The notes under the pieces were generated by a model. It did not search any database, was not told the origin of the DNA, and saw nothing but the letters and a program-made list of their open reading frames with translations. A DNA stretch of 64,000 nucleotides from Liolophura sinensis (Eukaryota > Mollusca > Polyplacophora > Chitonida > Chitonidae). Shown here piece after piece: positions 52,606-63,672 of the stretch (position 1 is the stretch's first letter; each line of letters starts with the position of its first letter). Position numbers and translations under genes: made by a program. The DNA is taken from positions 6,869,435 to 6,933,434 of the forward strand of contig NC_088296.1 of assembly GCF_032854445.1 (NCBI RefSeq), read 5' to 3'.

Positions 52606-52789
52606 GGAGAATATTCTGAAGACAGCCAAAGCCCTGGTGGAGGACACAAAGACACTCGTAGCTGGAGCGGCGTCCAATCAGGAACAGCTTGCATCTGCAG
52701 CGCAGACTGCTGTCAAGACAATCACGCGCTTGGCCGACGTAGTCAAATTTGGTGCTGCGTCGCTGGGGTCGGAGCAGCCAGAGGCACAG
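52606..52789 (+). CDS. TLN: talin exon 44 (R11)
   Basis: Encodes RENILKTAKALVEDTKTLVA, GAASNQEQLASAAQTAVKTI, TRLADVVKFGAASLGSEQPE, then AQ. Family: REGILKTAKVLVEDTKVLV...TRLADVVKLGAASLG. Acceptor ATTTCAG; donor GTGAGC; phase 0 out. The next intron (52790-53458) holds nothing recognisable. Confidence 0.98.
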
Positions 52790-53458
52790 GTGAGCAGGAA
52801 TATATGTCACAGCCTCTCAAAAGGCTGCATACAAAGTAGTTTTTACCCAGTGAAGTGCATTTTAGGGGAAGATAAAGGGAGTAAAATATTACTTTTGGTG
52901 CTTTAACTAGATTATGTAACCCTTGACAATGATCAAAGACTATAGATCCAATAAAGAAAAACAGAACGAATGGGCCCATTATAAAATAGAATGTTGTTAT
53001 CGGTGACAAAAATGAATGGATAGATACTTCCTTCACAGGCTCCACCTGCGACCTAAAATAATAACCTCATCCACCTTATTGACTGTAAAACTGCCAATTT
53101 TTCATACTAATGTTGTCCTAACTTACAAATAAACCTCAGATCACCTTTCTGAGATCAACAGAACTCTTGGAATCAGGCAGAATGAAAAACTTGAAACATG
53201 GACAGAATTTCAATCAAATTCTATTGTGACTGATACAGTAAAGGGGTAGTGTATGGATGTACATTTTCTGGGTGAAGAACTTGATGGGGACTTAACAGTG
53301 ATTGTTTAAATGTTTGGAACTTCACCAAAAATGATATTTTTAACGCCTAGTGGGCAGAATGTTCACCTCAAAGTATCTTTACAGGACATCATGCAACAAC
53401 AACTGACTTTGTATAATATGTTCATGTGGGTAAATGACCTTGACTTTTGACCTTATAG

Positions 53459-53584
53459 GTGCTTCTGATCAATGCTGTCAAGGATGTGGCCTCAGCTCTC
53501 TCAGACCTGATCAGCGCCACAAAGAACGCATCAGGCAAAGGCGTCAACGACCCAGCCATGTTGTACCTCAAGGATTCTGCCAAG
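53459..53584 (+). CDS. TLN: talin exon 45 (R11)
   Basis: Encodes 42 residues: VLLINAVKDVASALSDLISA, TKNASGKGVNDPAMLYLKDS, AK. Family: VVLINAVKDVAKALGDLISATKAAAGK. Acceptor CTTATAG; donor GTTAGT; phase 0. Confidence 0.98.
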
Positions 53585-56132
53585 GTTAGTTCCCTTTGTT
53601 GTAGCTCTCCTGCTTTTTTTGTTGTTTTGGCTTATATTATGTCTGTATCATCGTAGTTAAGGAAACAGCATTATGGGTAGTCATTTTTTTTTTTTTTTCT
53701 GGAACTTTGCTATAGTGAACTTTATTCTGATGGGTGGAAATGGAGAGTTTTTTTTTATTATTAAAGCTAATAAAATTTTGCGTTTGTGGAACATTTGTCA
53801 AATGTTTTTTCACTGTACATTTGTTACCCAGAATGCTGTTCACCTTTAGACTCAGTAACCCCGTTCAATTGTGCTACATGGAGAGCCAGTGCGCAAACTT
53901 TCGCCTCATGCAGCTTTCCACTCTCATCATGAACTAAAGTTAATAGAACACAGATCAGACAGATAACTCCTCTTTTTCACTGGCCTTAGAGAACATAATA
54001 GTTTTCCACATAACTACATGTAGATGTCCAGCTGTCCGTCTGACAACAGTCTCACTCAGCGAAATGACACAGAATAAGTGTACACACCTAATTACTTCTC
54101 CTTGTCTTATGCCTGGAAAATTGTTAAGTTTGATATAAAACCCACAACATACATACAGGCACTCTGTAATACATTGTTCCTTTAAGATGCAGTTTACATA
54201 TTACAGCAAGCGCATTGGTTCCGTGTAAATTATTAGTGATTTCTTGCTCAGGGAGCAGACAATTAATTTCAGCATTGATTGTTTTATATTTCCATTGGCT
54301 TTCAAAACTTGAAACTTATTGAAACCAGTGAACTAAAGCAGTCCAGGAATGATAGAAATTTTTCGAAATAACTTCTGTTATTGTTGATCTTTTATGTTTG
54401 TATATTTCATCACTCATTCTCATTTCAAACCTAACTGTTATCTTGCAAATCATTTTCGTTTTTTTAATATGTTTATTTTTGGGGGTTTTGATTGCTTGGT
54501 GTGCGTAATATTTGTTGCCGTGAATTTAAACAAAATTACACATTACAGCAAAACACAGCAATTTTAAAGTTGAAAAAGTACAAAATGAGAAAAAGAAGAG
54601 GAGTATTTTTCAATATCAGTTTTGAATAATATGTAATAATTTTAGGATATCAAACATTATTTAGTACCTGTGTATAAAAGAATAAGATAATCAAGCATGT
54701 GTGTTTTGAGTCTTAATCAAAGGGGAATAACTCCTTTATTATTTGTCGGCTAGCTGGATACTCCAAATTTGTACACCTAATCTTGTAAGCCGGCTGGATT
54801 GTCATCTTTGGAGGGAGACTATCAAACACATTCAATTCTTCATCTCGTAAATAAAGCTCATGTAAATTTTTCTTTGAGACTGAATATTTAATGGTATTGA
54901 AACGTAACCACGTTGAGGGGGTTAAGTTTTTCACTCTCCGACATCTGGTTTCCTCAAACCCTTATAAATAACCACCATTGTATACATGGATAATTATTGA
55001 TTACAGCAATGTGTAAATGATTGATTACAGCAACAATCTATTAATCATCTCGTAAAGTCAGCTTCACACTGACAGTTAAATCACACACAAAATCTGCTCT
55101 CGACTTCTGTGGAATTGTTGTGTCTTTGTCCCCAATATTTTTTTTTTCTTTTGTCAAATACTTTTTTTTTTTTTATTCTTCCTTTCGTCTTTCTGTTTCA
55201 TGTTCTGTTCTTTATACTTACACTCACCTGGTTTTCTTTCCTTCTCTTTCCTATTTTCAGCGCCGTGATACATGTAGAGCCATGTGCTTCGACCAAATGT
55301 ATGCAGAGCTTAGTGCGTAAACTGGCAGAGAAAATAGTTCCCCAATTATCCCTACAACCTTAGGCCCTCCTTGTTATAATGTAGGCCATTGCACAATATT
55401 GTTGCTGTGGTTGGGGAAAAGTTTTCGAAGAGCAGTGATGAGAAAAAGAAAGCTTGTACTGCTAAAATTTTTGTTGACAAAACTGGAATTGTATTGTATT
55501 TTCGTGGAGAGGTAGAAGTGGTGTATGAATTGTCTGATACGTTTTTTTTTGGAAAACCAAAAAAATTATGATTGTTCAAAACTTAAAACTGCTGTGTATC
55601 AGGCAGAAGTTCGTCCTGTTGTGACAGATTAATGAGAAATTTTATTCGCTTGTTATGAAGGTCGGGATTATATAGGTCATATTTTCTTGTGTCTGAATGT
55701 GTGGGTACCATTTGGAAGGTTGGAATATTGAGTTTGGGCTTCATGTAAGGTGACTTCATTTGTGGAGGAGAATTCATGCAATTTTATGAAAATGGTTTCA
55801 ATTTGATACTTCAGTTGGAATGGTAGACAAGTAATATCTGGGTTTTATAGCAAAGTTGGATCAAAGGTATTGAAGCATTTTATTTACAAAGGGTTGATAA
55901 AATAGCTTTCACAATTTCAGCCTTGTATAAATTATGCAAAATTAAGAGTTAAATTCAAATTTTAATAGCGCAGAGTTAAATGAAAGTCTAAACATAGATA
56001 CATGTAAGTGTACTTTACAAAACACCTACACTGGTGACAGATTTTGACAGAATTTTAAAATGACTATTATTAAATGATATGTAACAATAAGCGCAAAAGC
56101 GGTGCAAAGCGTGTGAATAGCAAAACTGCTAA

Positions 56133-56192
56133 GCATGAGCTTCTATAGGAGCATTAGCTTCTATAGGAGCATTAGCTTCGATAGGAGCATTA
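56133..56192 (+). repeat. tandem repeat, 20 bp x 3
   Basis: Unit AGCTTCTATAGGAGCATT, three copies, the last with CGATAGG. Confidence 0.9.
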
Positions 56193-59100
56193 TTATTGTC
56201 CAGCTTCTTGACCTTTAAAATTGAGCTGTCGGCCTCTGCCCTTATGATGATGTTGCCGTTCTCCTGTTTTGTTATGTTAGCTATTCTTTGTTCTTCAATC
56301 TGAGTTTGAAGTCATATAAAGCTTAGGTCATAGTGCTAGAAAAATATTTAGAACAAGAGGCCTGATATTTGATCAGAAGTTAATTGTTAAATAATGTAAA
56401 TCATTAAATGCATGATGGCCCAGGTGGGAATTCATTGTTTTCTCTCTATGTGGTTTATGTGTTCTGTATCGACTGGTTAGCACAAAACAAACTGGACAGA
56501 AAAAAAAAAAGAAATGCCTCACACATATACAAAACCAAAAATTTTATCTGTAGTACGTGTAATATAAATCGACAGAAATAATATATATAAATCTAGAATT
56601 TTTGTTACATTCGACAGCCACAATAAACCCAGCATGGTTTTATGAATAAGATATTGAATATTCTTTAATATTTTGCATATACTTCGTATCCGTGTATCCG
56701 TAAGAATATTTGCAACCCTAATGCGTTTTTTACAATATATTTAGTTTTGTTAAGTGAAGTTCTTGTTTTTAATACAACAACACGCGTGCCGTCAGGTTAG
56801 TTTTGATTAGGAATACTTGTACACGTCGGACTACACATGTAGAAATAATAGATAGAACTCTTCAGTTGTTTTGTGTTGGACTGGATTTGCAAGTTTTGTT
56901 CAGCAAATGTAAGAAGCATATATCCTGTACCTTATTTCACATATCATTTTTGTATCCCTTGTGTTTGTAATCAGGCATGCCAATACATCTACATGTATAT
57001 CTAAAATTTCACAAGATGGTCACTTGTAAATGTAAGTCGTTTTTGTTTTAGGCAATGTACTTCCAGGTGTGTGGTAGATGTAGATGAATGTTTCATGTGG
57101 TTACAAAATTTCATGGGGCAGTTGCTTTCACTTTGAGAGTTTCAGAAATGAGTTTCACTTTCGTTTTCGAGAGGGGATAAGCTTCACTCTTACAAGGGGG
57201 TTAGTTTCACTTTTGCAAGGGAATTTGTTCATGTTTAAATGGGATAAGGTTGATGTTTGCAAGGTATTGGTTTCAGTTTTCAAGAAGATTGGTTCTTATA
57301 TTTCTTGTGTAAAACTGTAGTTTGGCTTTCACTACTTGATGAAGTTTGACTTTCAGTTTTGAGTGTCAAAACTTTCACTTTCTCTTTCTGTTGTGTAGGA
57401 GTGGTATTGTATCATTGTGTAAGGATCAGATAACTGTATCTCTGTCTCCTCTATGTAATCTCTCTGATAGAATAAAATCACTGTTCTGTCATTTAAAAAG
57501 AAGTACATGTATTTGCTGGAAGTGTTTCATTTCTTAAAAAAAGTAGGTTTAAAAGTGCATGGTTTTTCGCAAAAGCATGAGTTTTGTGGCTTATGTAGGA
57601 ACTTTGGTTGGCAAAATGACTTTTGAGTTGAAAAATCGGAGACAGGGTATAATTCTGCTCAGACTGAAGGACACGTAAGAACTCCCAATTCTTGCTTGCT
57701 TCTAGATCCAATGCTTCTAGTGAGTTGAAATTTTGCATGTTAATTGTGAACTATTCAGTAAAATTACCATTTTAGTTGAAATCATAAAAAAATATATATT
57801 GTGGCTAGAACTCTTTTCAAGTAACACAAGTGTTTGTTTAATTAGTCTCAAAGTATTTCATTAAGAACGTTCATGTGCTCGGCACAGTTTTTGTGAAGTT
57901 TTTGTACTTAATTTAGCTGAATTGCATTTTAAGTTAATTAGTTCAGGCAAGGTTATTCATGGGAAGAATTTGTTTTAGAGCACAGGATATATCTTTTGCA
58001 TTTTGATGCATAAAGTTGATCCAACTCCCCATATTTGGATGTTCCTGCATTTGTGGCTTCCCCCATTTGATGTTGTTGTTGTTGTGGCTTTTGTGAGAGA
58101 TTTGAATATTTTAATAGGTTCAGCTCTCTAACTTAGACAAAAAAAAGTAGTTAAATTGTTTTTATCAACCTAGGGTGATTTAACATTTATTGCCTCCTCC
58201 TCATGGTCACATTGCATGATTTCTTTGCCAGTTGAAAATATTACACCTGTCATGAGACAGGTTTTCATCATAGGGCCAGGCCTCCATGTACATTTACATT
58301 ATTAGGCCAGGAGCCATTTATTTTTGGCAGCTTCTAAGTATGCCCTTCAAAATATTACATCACAAAGTTGATGATAGTACTCTATGCTGTTCATCTTTGG
58401 CCATTTATTTTTTGCAGAACTGATGGTTTCTTTGCAATGTTCCCACGTATTCTTATCTGTACCTTTCATGAAATGAAACTGAAGCCAATTAAGTATTACC
58501 TTTCCTTTTGTACAGTTCTCTCCCTTGCTTATGTACTCTTCTGTACCTTTTATTTCTGACCTTGTTATCTCCCCTGATTTTTTATTCTCCTTGTTTTCCA
58601 GTCATTAATCTCTTTATTTACCTCTGTACTGTTCTTTATCACAAAATTATGATATGAAGAAAACCACACACATTCATAACTGTACCAACAATACGAAACT
58701 AAATAAAACGTTCAAAAATTCTACAAAAAATAAAATTATTCCAACAATAGAAAGCATCAAGCATGTATTATGTACATTGTGACTAAAATGGACAGTACCA
58801 TTTACCCACTTTTTTTTTTTTTTTTTTTTTTTGTTCAAAAATATTGCTCCGGTCACATTTACACATAAAGTGTTCATAGCATTGCAGTCAGCTGGTCAGA
58901 ACTCAAACTCAGGGTCAGTTCCCTATTTTGCGAATGAAAGCTTCGTATATCTATATTTTTGTTATAGCTCACTTTGAAATTTCTGAAACAAAGCAAAATG
59001 GAAACGTGAAGGAATATGAAATCATTGCAGCTATTTAAACAGTGTGTATTAATAACATTGATTAACATACTTACCAGCATGATATTTGTGTGTGGAGGGT

Positions 59101-59502
59101 TTATGTGTGAGCCTGCTTGTCTGGCTGAAATCTCTGTGAAATTAACAAGATAATGACGAGACATTTGTAAATTTATTTACAGTTTATACCAGTTGTTGAC
59201 AGTACAAGATCTGTAGTAAGGTATTATCAGAACTCCAGAGGGCACATGTGTGTAGGTTTAAGTAATAAAACAACTCCAAAGCAAAAAATCCAAGCCAAAG
59301 TTGAACCATCTGAAGTACTCCAGGGTGTGGTTACACTGGTTGGTGGAACTATCTAAAATGTTGTTAGCTTTGGTTTATTTAATTCAAAGTTTGGAGCATT
59401 GATTGTTTCACAAAGTAAAAAGTTTTGACAATGATGCAGTCAGCATCGGATTTCACCACTTTTTCTTTTATGCTTAACTGGATAATTAAAGCACCAATTA
59501 AT

Positions 59503-60020
59503 TAAAGGAAAGATTTGAAGGAAAAAGGAGAACCTGTCAGTCAGGCTGCATTAATAGGTTTCCTTTGTGGTTAAAGTTACAGGAAATATTTAAAGGAAAA
59601 AGGAGAACCTGTCAGTCCGGCTGCATTAATAGGTTTTCTTTCTGACCATTTGGGAGCGGTAGATCCAGAGTCAATCCTGGGTCGAGTCACACCTAAGACC
59701 TTAAAAGAGGAAGTTGTAACTTCCTCGCTTGGCGTTTGGCATGAAGGGGATAGTGTAACAACTGGTTGACCAGTAAATTGTTAAGTACGACGTTAAACCC
59801 AAGCACCCACTCACTCTTTCTGATCAAAGTTAAAAGAAATAATTAAGGGAAAAGGGAGTTCCTGTCGGGCAGGCTGCAATAACAGTTAAAGGAAATATTT
59901 AAAGTAAAGAGGAGAACTTGTCAGTTACGCTGCATTAATAGGTTTCCTTACTGGTTTTAAGTTAAAATAAATATTTAAAGCAAAAAAAAAAAAAAAAATC
60001 AACCTGTCGTAATAGGTTTC
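59503..60020 (+). repeat. tandem repeat, about 70 bp, split by a SINE-2
   Basis: Unit AAATATTTAAAGGAAAAAGG, AGAACCTGTCAGTCAGGCTG, CATTAATAGGTTTCCTTTGT. Two units before and about three after the SINE-2 at 59645-59818. Confidence 0.87.
59645..59818 (+). mobile_element. SINE-2 copy with a large internal deletion
   Basis: GGGAGCGGTAGATCCAGAGT, CAATCCTGGGTCGAGTC, CCTTAAAAGAGGAAGTTGTA, GTGTAACAACTGGTTGACC, then directly AAATTGTTAAGTACGACGTT and CCCACTCACTC. The CTGCAACAAGGAGGC block is missing. Confidence 0.88.
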
Positions 60021-60584
60021 CTCACTGCTTATATCTGCTATGTGAAATTTTGATTGGTGATTTGCCAGTGTAATGATGGTTAACCCCAGAGAGTGATGGG
60101 AAGGTTTTATACCATACGACTTTGAAATACATTGTAACGAAACATATTGTTATATAAGGAAGAGTATAGTTCGACACAAGGTTGGTTTAGCGATGCGGAA
60201 ACTCGTCTGGAAAGTTTAACCAATGAAGTGTGCATTTATACTTGTAGCTAGGGCATTGGTTGTGACATGCATGCAGAAGTGTGCCCCATGCCAATACGTA
60301 CTAACCCTCACTTACAACTGTGCATTTGTGTGTGAAAACTATACAGTTATGTGCAGATAAAAAATATGAGCAACTTGTTACAGGCAAAGAGAACTGACAT
60401 TTATTTTTGCAAATGTGTGTTCTGAGCAAACATTAGAACCTGTGTCGGCAAGGACATCATAAACTTTAAGCTTAGATCTGTGGAACCGAGATTTATATAA
60501 GCAGACAAAGCCTTAGCCGAAGCTTAATATTTGTGCCACAAGACACAGGCTTTCACTTAACAATTGTATCACAGTCTTTGCCTA

Positions 60585-61205
60585 AGATGTATGGCACCAA
60601 GACAAAGCCTCAACCTAAGATGTGTGGCATCAAGACAAAACTTTAACCTAAGATGTATGGCACCAAGACAAAGCCTCAACCTGATGTGTGGCACCAAGAC
60701 AAAATGTTAACTGAGGCTGTGTGGTTCTAAGACAAAACCTTAACCTAAGATGTGTGGCACCAAGACAAAATGTTAACCAAAGATGTGTGGCACCAAGACA
60801 AAACGTTAACCTAAAATGTATGGCACCAAGACAAAGCCTCAACCTAAGATGTATGGCACCAAGACAAAGCCTCAACCTAAGATGTGTGGCACCAAGACAA
60901 AGCCTTAACCTAGGGTGTGTGGCACCAAGACAAAGCCTCAACCTAAGATGTGTGGCACCAAGACAAAATGTTAACTAAAGATGTGTGGCACCAAGACAAA
61001 ACGTTAACCTAAAATGTATGGCACCAAGACAAAGCCTCAACCTAAGATGTGTGGCACCAAGACAAAGCCAAACCCTAAGCCTAAGGTCTGTGACGCTAAG
61101 ACCAAAATCTTGACATAAGATCTGTGGCACCAAGACAAAGCTTTGACCTAAAGTCTGTGTCTCCAAGACAAAGCTTTGACCTAAAGTATGTGTCTCCAAA
61201 CAGTG
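60585..61205 (+). repeat. minisatellite, about 32 bp x 18
   Basis: Unit AACCTAAGATGTGTGGCACC then AAGACAAAGCCT. The end of the array (61080-61205) is more diverged. Open frames on both strands are repeat artefacts. Confidence 0.94.
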
Positions 61206-61608
61206 GCCTTCACCTAACATGAGTGTTTGCTTTCACTCAGTCTGTGTCAGTTCTCTTTGACTGTACCACCTATATATTATTGCGTACGATTTATCTACAT
61301 ATGTTTTGTTCATACATTATGGTGTTTAATATATTAAAATTTTCATTCAATTGTCAGCTTGTTTTACATTGGCATTTCAACCACCCTGGAATTTGTTAAA
61401 TTCTTTGTAATACAAAAATGCCTTTTTTGAAGATGTATTAATTGATTACAAGCAGTTGTCCAATTTTGTCAGACAAGTTTTCTGTATAATTAACCCTCAA
61501 GAAACATAACATTATAGCCGTCATTTATCCTATGTAACTTCATTTCAGAAAATCAAATTTGAGGGTTAAGATAAAAACTGACGATTTGTTTCGGTTTCTG
61601 TTTTGTAG

Positions 61609-61725
61609 GTAATGGTTACAAATGTAACTTCATTGTTGAAAACTGTGAAGACTGTGGAAGATGAAGCTGCCAGAGGCACCCGGGCTTTGGAATCTACCAT
61701 CGAGGCCATTGGCCAGGAAATTAAG
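61609..61725 (+). CDS. TLN: talin exon 46 (R11-R12)
   Basis: Encodes 39 residues: VMVTNVTSLLKTVKTVEDEA, then ARGTRALESTIEAIGQEIK. Family: VMVTNVTSLLKTVKAVEDEATKGTRALEATTEHIRQEL. Acceptor TTTTGTAG; donor GTACGC; phase 0. Confidence 0.98.
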
Positions 61726-62040
61726 GTACGCTTGATTTGTTTTTGTTTTTCACAGGTGTCCATTGTTTTTCATGGTGTGTTAAAGAATATCCCATTGTTT
61801 TTTTGAAACATCTGTGTTGTGGGTTGTATTATGGGATGGAATTGTCTGTCTATAAACCTTTTGTCATTTCCACTGCACCTACATAATCCCTTAACTTTCC
61901 ATTATGACATTTTTTCACTTTTGACCACTTCCACAAGAGCAGAAAACCTAATGAAATGAACCACATCATTTTAAAATTTACTATGTTCTTTTATGTCCCT
62001 TTTTATGAAAACATAATGAACATATTTAAAGAACAGCTTC

Positions 62041-62228
62041 ACTTCAGAGTTTGATTTTGATCATCTACACCAAAACTCAATGCCAGTGTGTGTTACTCAC
62101 TCTGTAAGAGTTTGATTTTGATCATCTACACCAAAGCCTGATACCATTGTGTGTTGCTCACTCTGCCAGAGTTTGATTTTGATCATCTACACCAAAACTT
62201 GATGCCAGTGTGTGTTGCTCACTCTGCC
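62041..62228 (+). repeat. tandem repeat, about 62 bp x 3
   Basis: Unit AGAGTTTGATTTTGATCATC, TACACCAAAACTTGATGCCA, GTGTGTGTTGCTCACTCTGC. Confidence 0.93.
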
Positions 62229-62371
62229 ATGGTGGCATAGCTTGATTGATTCGTTAGTTGATAAAGTTTATTTACGGAGGGCTGATAAAATCAGTCAACA
62301 AACTGCTGGTCTTCCCTGAGGCCTTCTCATTCCCACATCCACTCGCTCACGCACATTTTAAAGTTATGTAT

Positions 62372-62481
62372 TCCCCCAGGCTCTGCCCGGTTTCCCCCTA
62401 CCATAATGCTGACCTCCCTCATATAAGTGAAATATTCTAGAGTGCATCATAAAACACCAATCAAATAAATAAATAAATAAA
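62372..62481 (+). mobile_element. SINE-1 tail
   Basis: CCCCCAGGCTCTGCCCGGTT, CCATAATGCTGACCTCC, TATAAGTGAAATATTCTAGA, AAAACACCAATCAAAT and (AAAT)n. Confidence 0.9.
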
Positions 62482-62627
62482 CTTATCTATAAATTAAGGT
62501 ATTAGTTTGGATAAATATATAAACCAGTAGTCAGACATATGTGAATGGAGCTTGAAGTTACAGAAGTCTTGTTTTGACCAGTAAATGTATAGGTAGTAAT
62601 CGAAACATCTTTCGGACTTGTATTTAG

Positions 62628-62813
62628 ACATTTGAGACGAGTTCCACATCTGAAAAAGCTGGAACTGCAGAGGATCTCGTCCGCTTCACCAAGCCTCTCA
62701 CCATGGCGACAGCTAAAGCAGTGGCAGCTGGGAACTCTGGCAGGTCCGAGGATGTGATCATCGCCGCTAACATGTCAAGGAAAGCTGTCAGTGATCTCCT
62801 GGCTGTGTGCAAG
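62628..62813 (+). CDS. TLN: talin exon 47 (R12)
   Basis: Encodes 62 residues: TFETSSTSEKAGTAEDLVRF, TKPLTMATAKAVAAGNSGRS, EDVIIAANMSRKAVSDLLAV, CK. Family: STPEDFIRMTKGITMATAKAVAAGNSCRQEDVIATANLSRRA. Acceptor TATTTAG; donor GTAAGC; phase 0. The family continues with EAAYHP..., which is not visible before exon 48. Confidence 0.98.
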
Positions 62814-62919
62814 GTAAGCACAGTAAAGTTTTATTTTTTGGAAAAGGGATTCGTCCAGTTATGTGGATGGTTACACAAAGTTGTTTTCTCAAGGAAACTA
62901 GATCATGTGCCACTGCACA

Positions 62920-63021
62920 CCTGCCCCGGTTTCCTGTCACCAGAATGCTGGCTGCTGTTGTATAAGTGAAATACTCTTGAGTGTGGCGTAAAACACCAAT
63001 CAAATAATTAAATAAATAAAT
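62920..63021 (+). mobile_element. SINE-1 tail
   Basis: CACCTGCCCCGGTTTCCTGT, CACCAGAATGCTGGCTGC, TATAAGTGAAATACTCTTGA, AAAACACCAATCAAAT and an A-rich end. Confidence 0.88.
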
Positions 63022-63232
63022 CAGTGTCTATTCTGTTAACAAAATGTGTTGTTAATGTTTTACTATAATTGTTTTCTCTCTTTATTCTCCACACCACCAT
63101 AATCTTTATTTCACCAGCCATATAAATCAGTTTTGTTATTGGTGATTCACAACACCTTTCTGGGTTTGGTGGAACTTACACAGTCAAAAGAAAAATGAGT
63201 AGCTTAATCCATTGTAGATCAAATAAACTTTA

Positions 63233-63432
63233 NNNNNNNNNNNNNNNNNNNNNNNNNNNNNNNNNNNNNNNNNNNNNNNNNNNNNNNNNNNNNNNNNNNN
63301 NNNNNNNNNNNNNNNNNNNNNNNNNNNNNNNNNNNNNNNNNNNNNNNNNNNNNNNNNNNNNNNNNNNNNNNNNNNNNNNNNNNNNNNNNNNNNNNNNNNN
63401 NNNNNNNNNNNNNNNNNNNNNNNNNNNNNNNN
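63233..63432. other. assembly gap, exactly 200 N
   Basis: The same placeholder length as the first gap. The right flank enters a SINE-1 tail, so the gap is probably repeat-caused. It sits where a talin exon is missing. Confidence 0.95.
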
Positions 63433-63536
63433 TGTGGCCGCCGTCGCATAAGTGAAATATTCTTGAGTGCGGCTTAAAACACCAATCAAATAAATAATAA
63501 TGATTTCTGTGTAAAAACACCAATCAAATAAATAAA
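63433..63536 (+). mobile_element. SINE-1 tail following the gap
   Basis: TGTGGCCGCCGTCGCATAAG, TGAAATATTCTTGAGTGCGG, AAAACACCAATCAAAT, then a second AAACACCAATCAAATAAAT copy. It ends 30 bp before exon 48. Confidence 0.88.
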
Positions 63537-63566
63537 TCAGTTTGTAAATGTAATATTTGTTCTCAG

Positions 63567-63672
63567 TTGATGCAAAAACCAACTGCAGAAGGCCGACAAA
63601 ACCTAGCGCAGATCTCAAGAAAGGTGGCCAATTCTGTCACGGAACTTGTGTTGTCAGCTGAGGCTATCAAAG
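63567..63672 (+). CDS. TLN: talin exon 48 (R12)
   Basis: Encodes LMQKPTAEGRQNLAQISRKV, then ANSVTELVLSAEAIK plus one base. Family: LLTLQKPSPELKQQLTGHSKRVAGSVTELIQAAEAMKG. Acceptor TTCTCAG; donor GTAAGA; phase 1. The 328 bp after it (63673-64000) are intron with nothing recognisable. Confidence 0.96.

Larger units (their letters stand above)
53585..61608 (+). other. intron 45 (8.0 kb)
   Basis: AT-rich. Holds a 20-bp triplet (56133), a degenerate TTTCACTTTTGCAAGGG series (57120-57290), a 70-bp-class repeat split by a SINE-2 (59503-60020) and a 32-bp minisatellite (60585-61205). No nested gene on either strand; open frames here are short or low complexity. Confidence 0.75.
1..63672 (+). other. 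TLN: talin gene, internal part (48 exons seen)
   Basis: Talin binds integrin beta tails through its FERM head and binds actin, vinculin, RIAM, KANK and DLC1-type partners through a rod of helical bundles R1-R13. It works at the cytoplasmic face of focal adhesions. Forty-eight AG/GT-bounded exons give about 2,110 residues, matching roughly human talin-1 residues 146-2280 in order with no internal rearrangement. Conserved stretches include RRWAASP (F3), GSVALP (linker), SALCN..CR (R8) and DTTIMFATAGTL (R11). The start codon, F0, R13 and dimerisation helix are outside the window. One exon is missing (probably in a sequence gap) and exon 9 has a frame problem. Whether this is the only talin in the genome cannot be told here. 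Confidence 0.97.

Noticed and set aside
52309-52839. 176-codon frame across exon 44
   Set aside because: Built from the 90-bp duplication plus an off-frame reading of exon 44.
55109-55363. Phe-rich hydrophobic frames
   Set aside because: Result of T-rich tracts; low complexity with no homology recognised.
60648-61220. Repeat proteins on both strands (RLCLGATH- and QSLNLRCVAP-like)
   Set aside because: Both strands are open only because the 32-bp unit lacks stops; typical repeat artefact.
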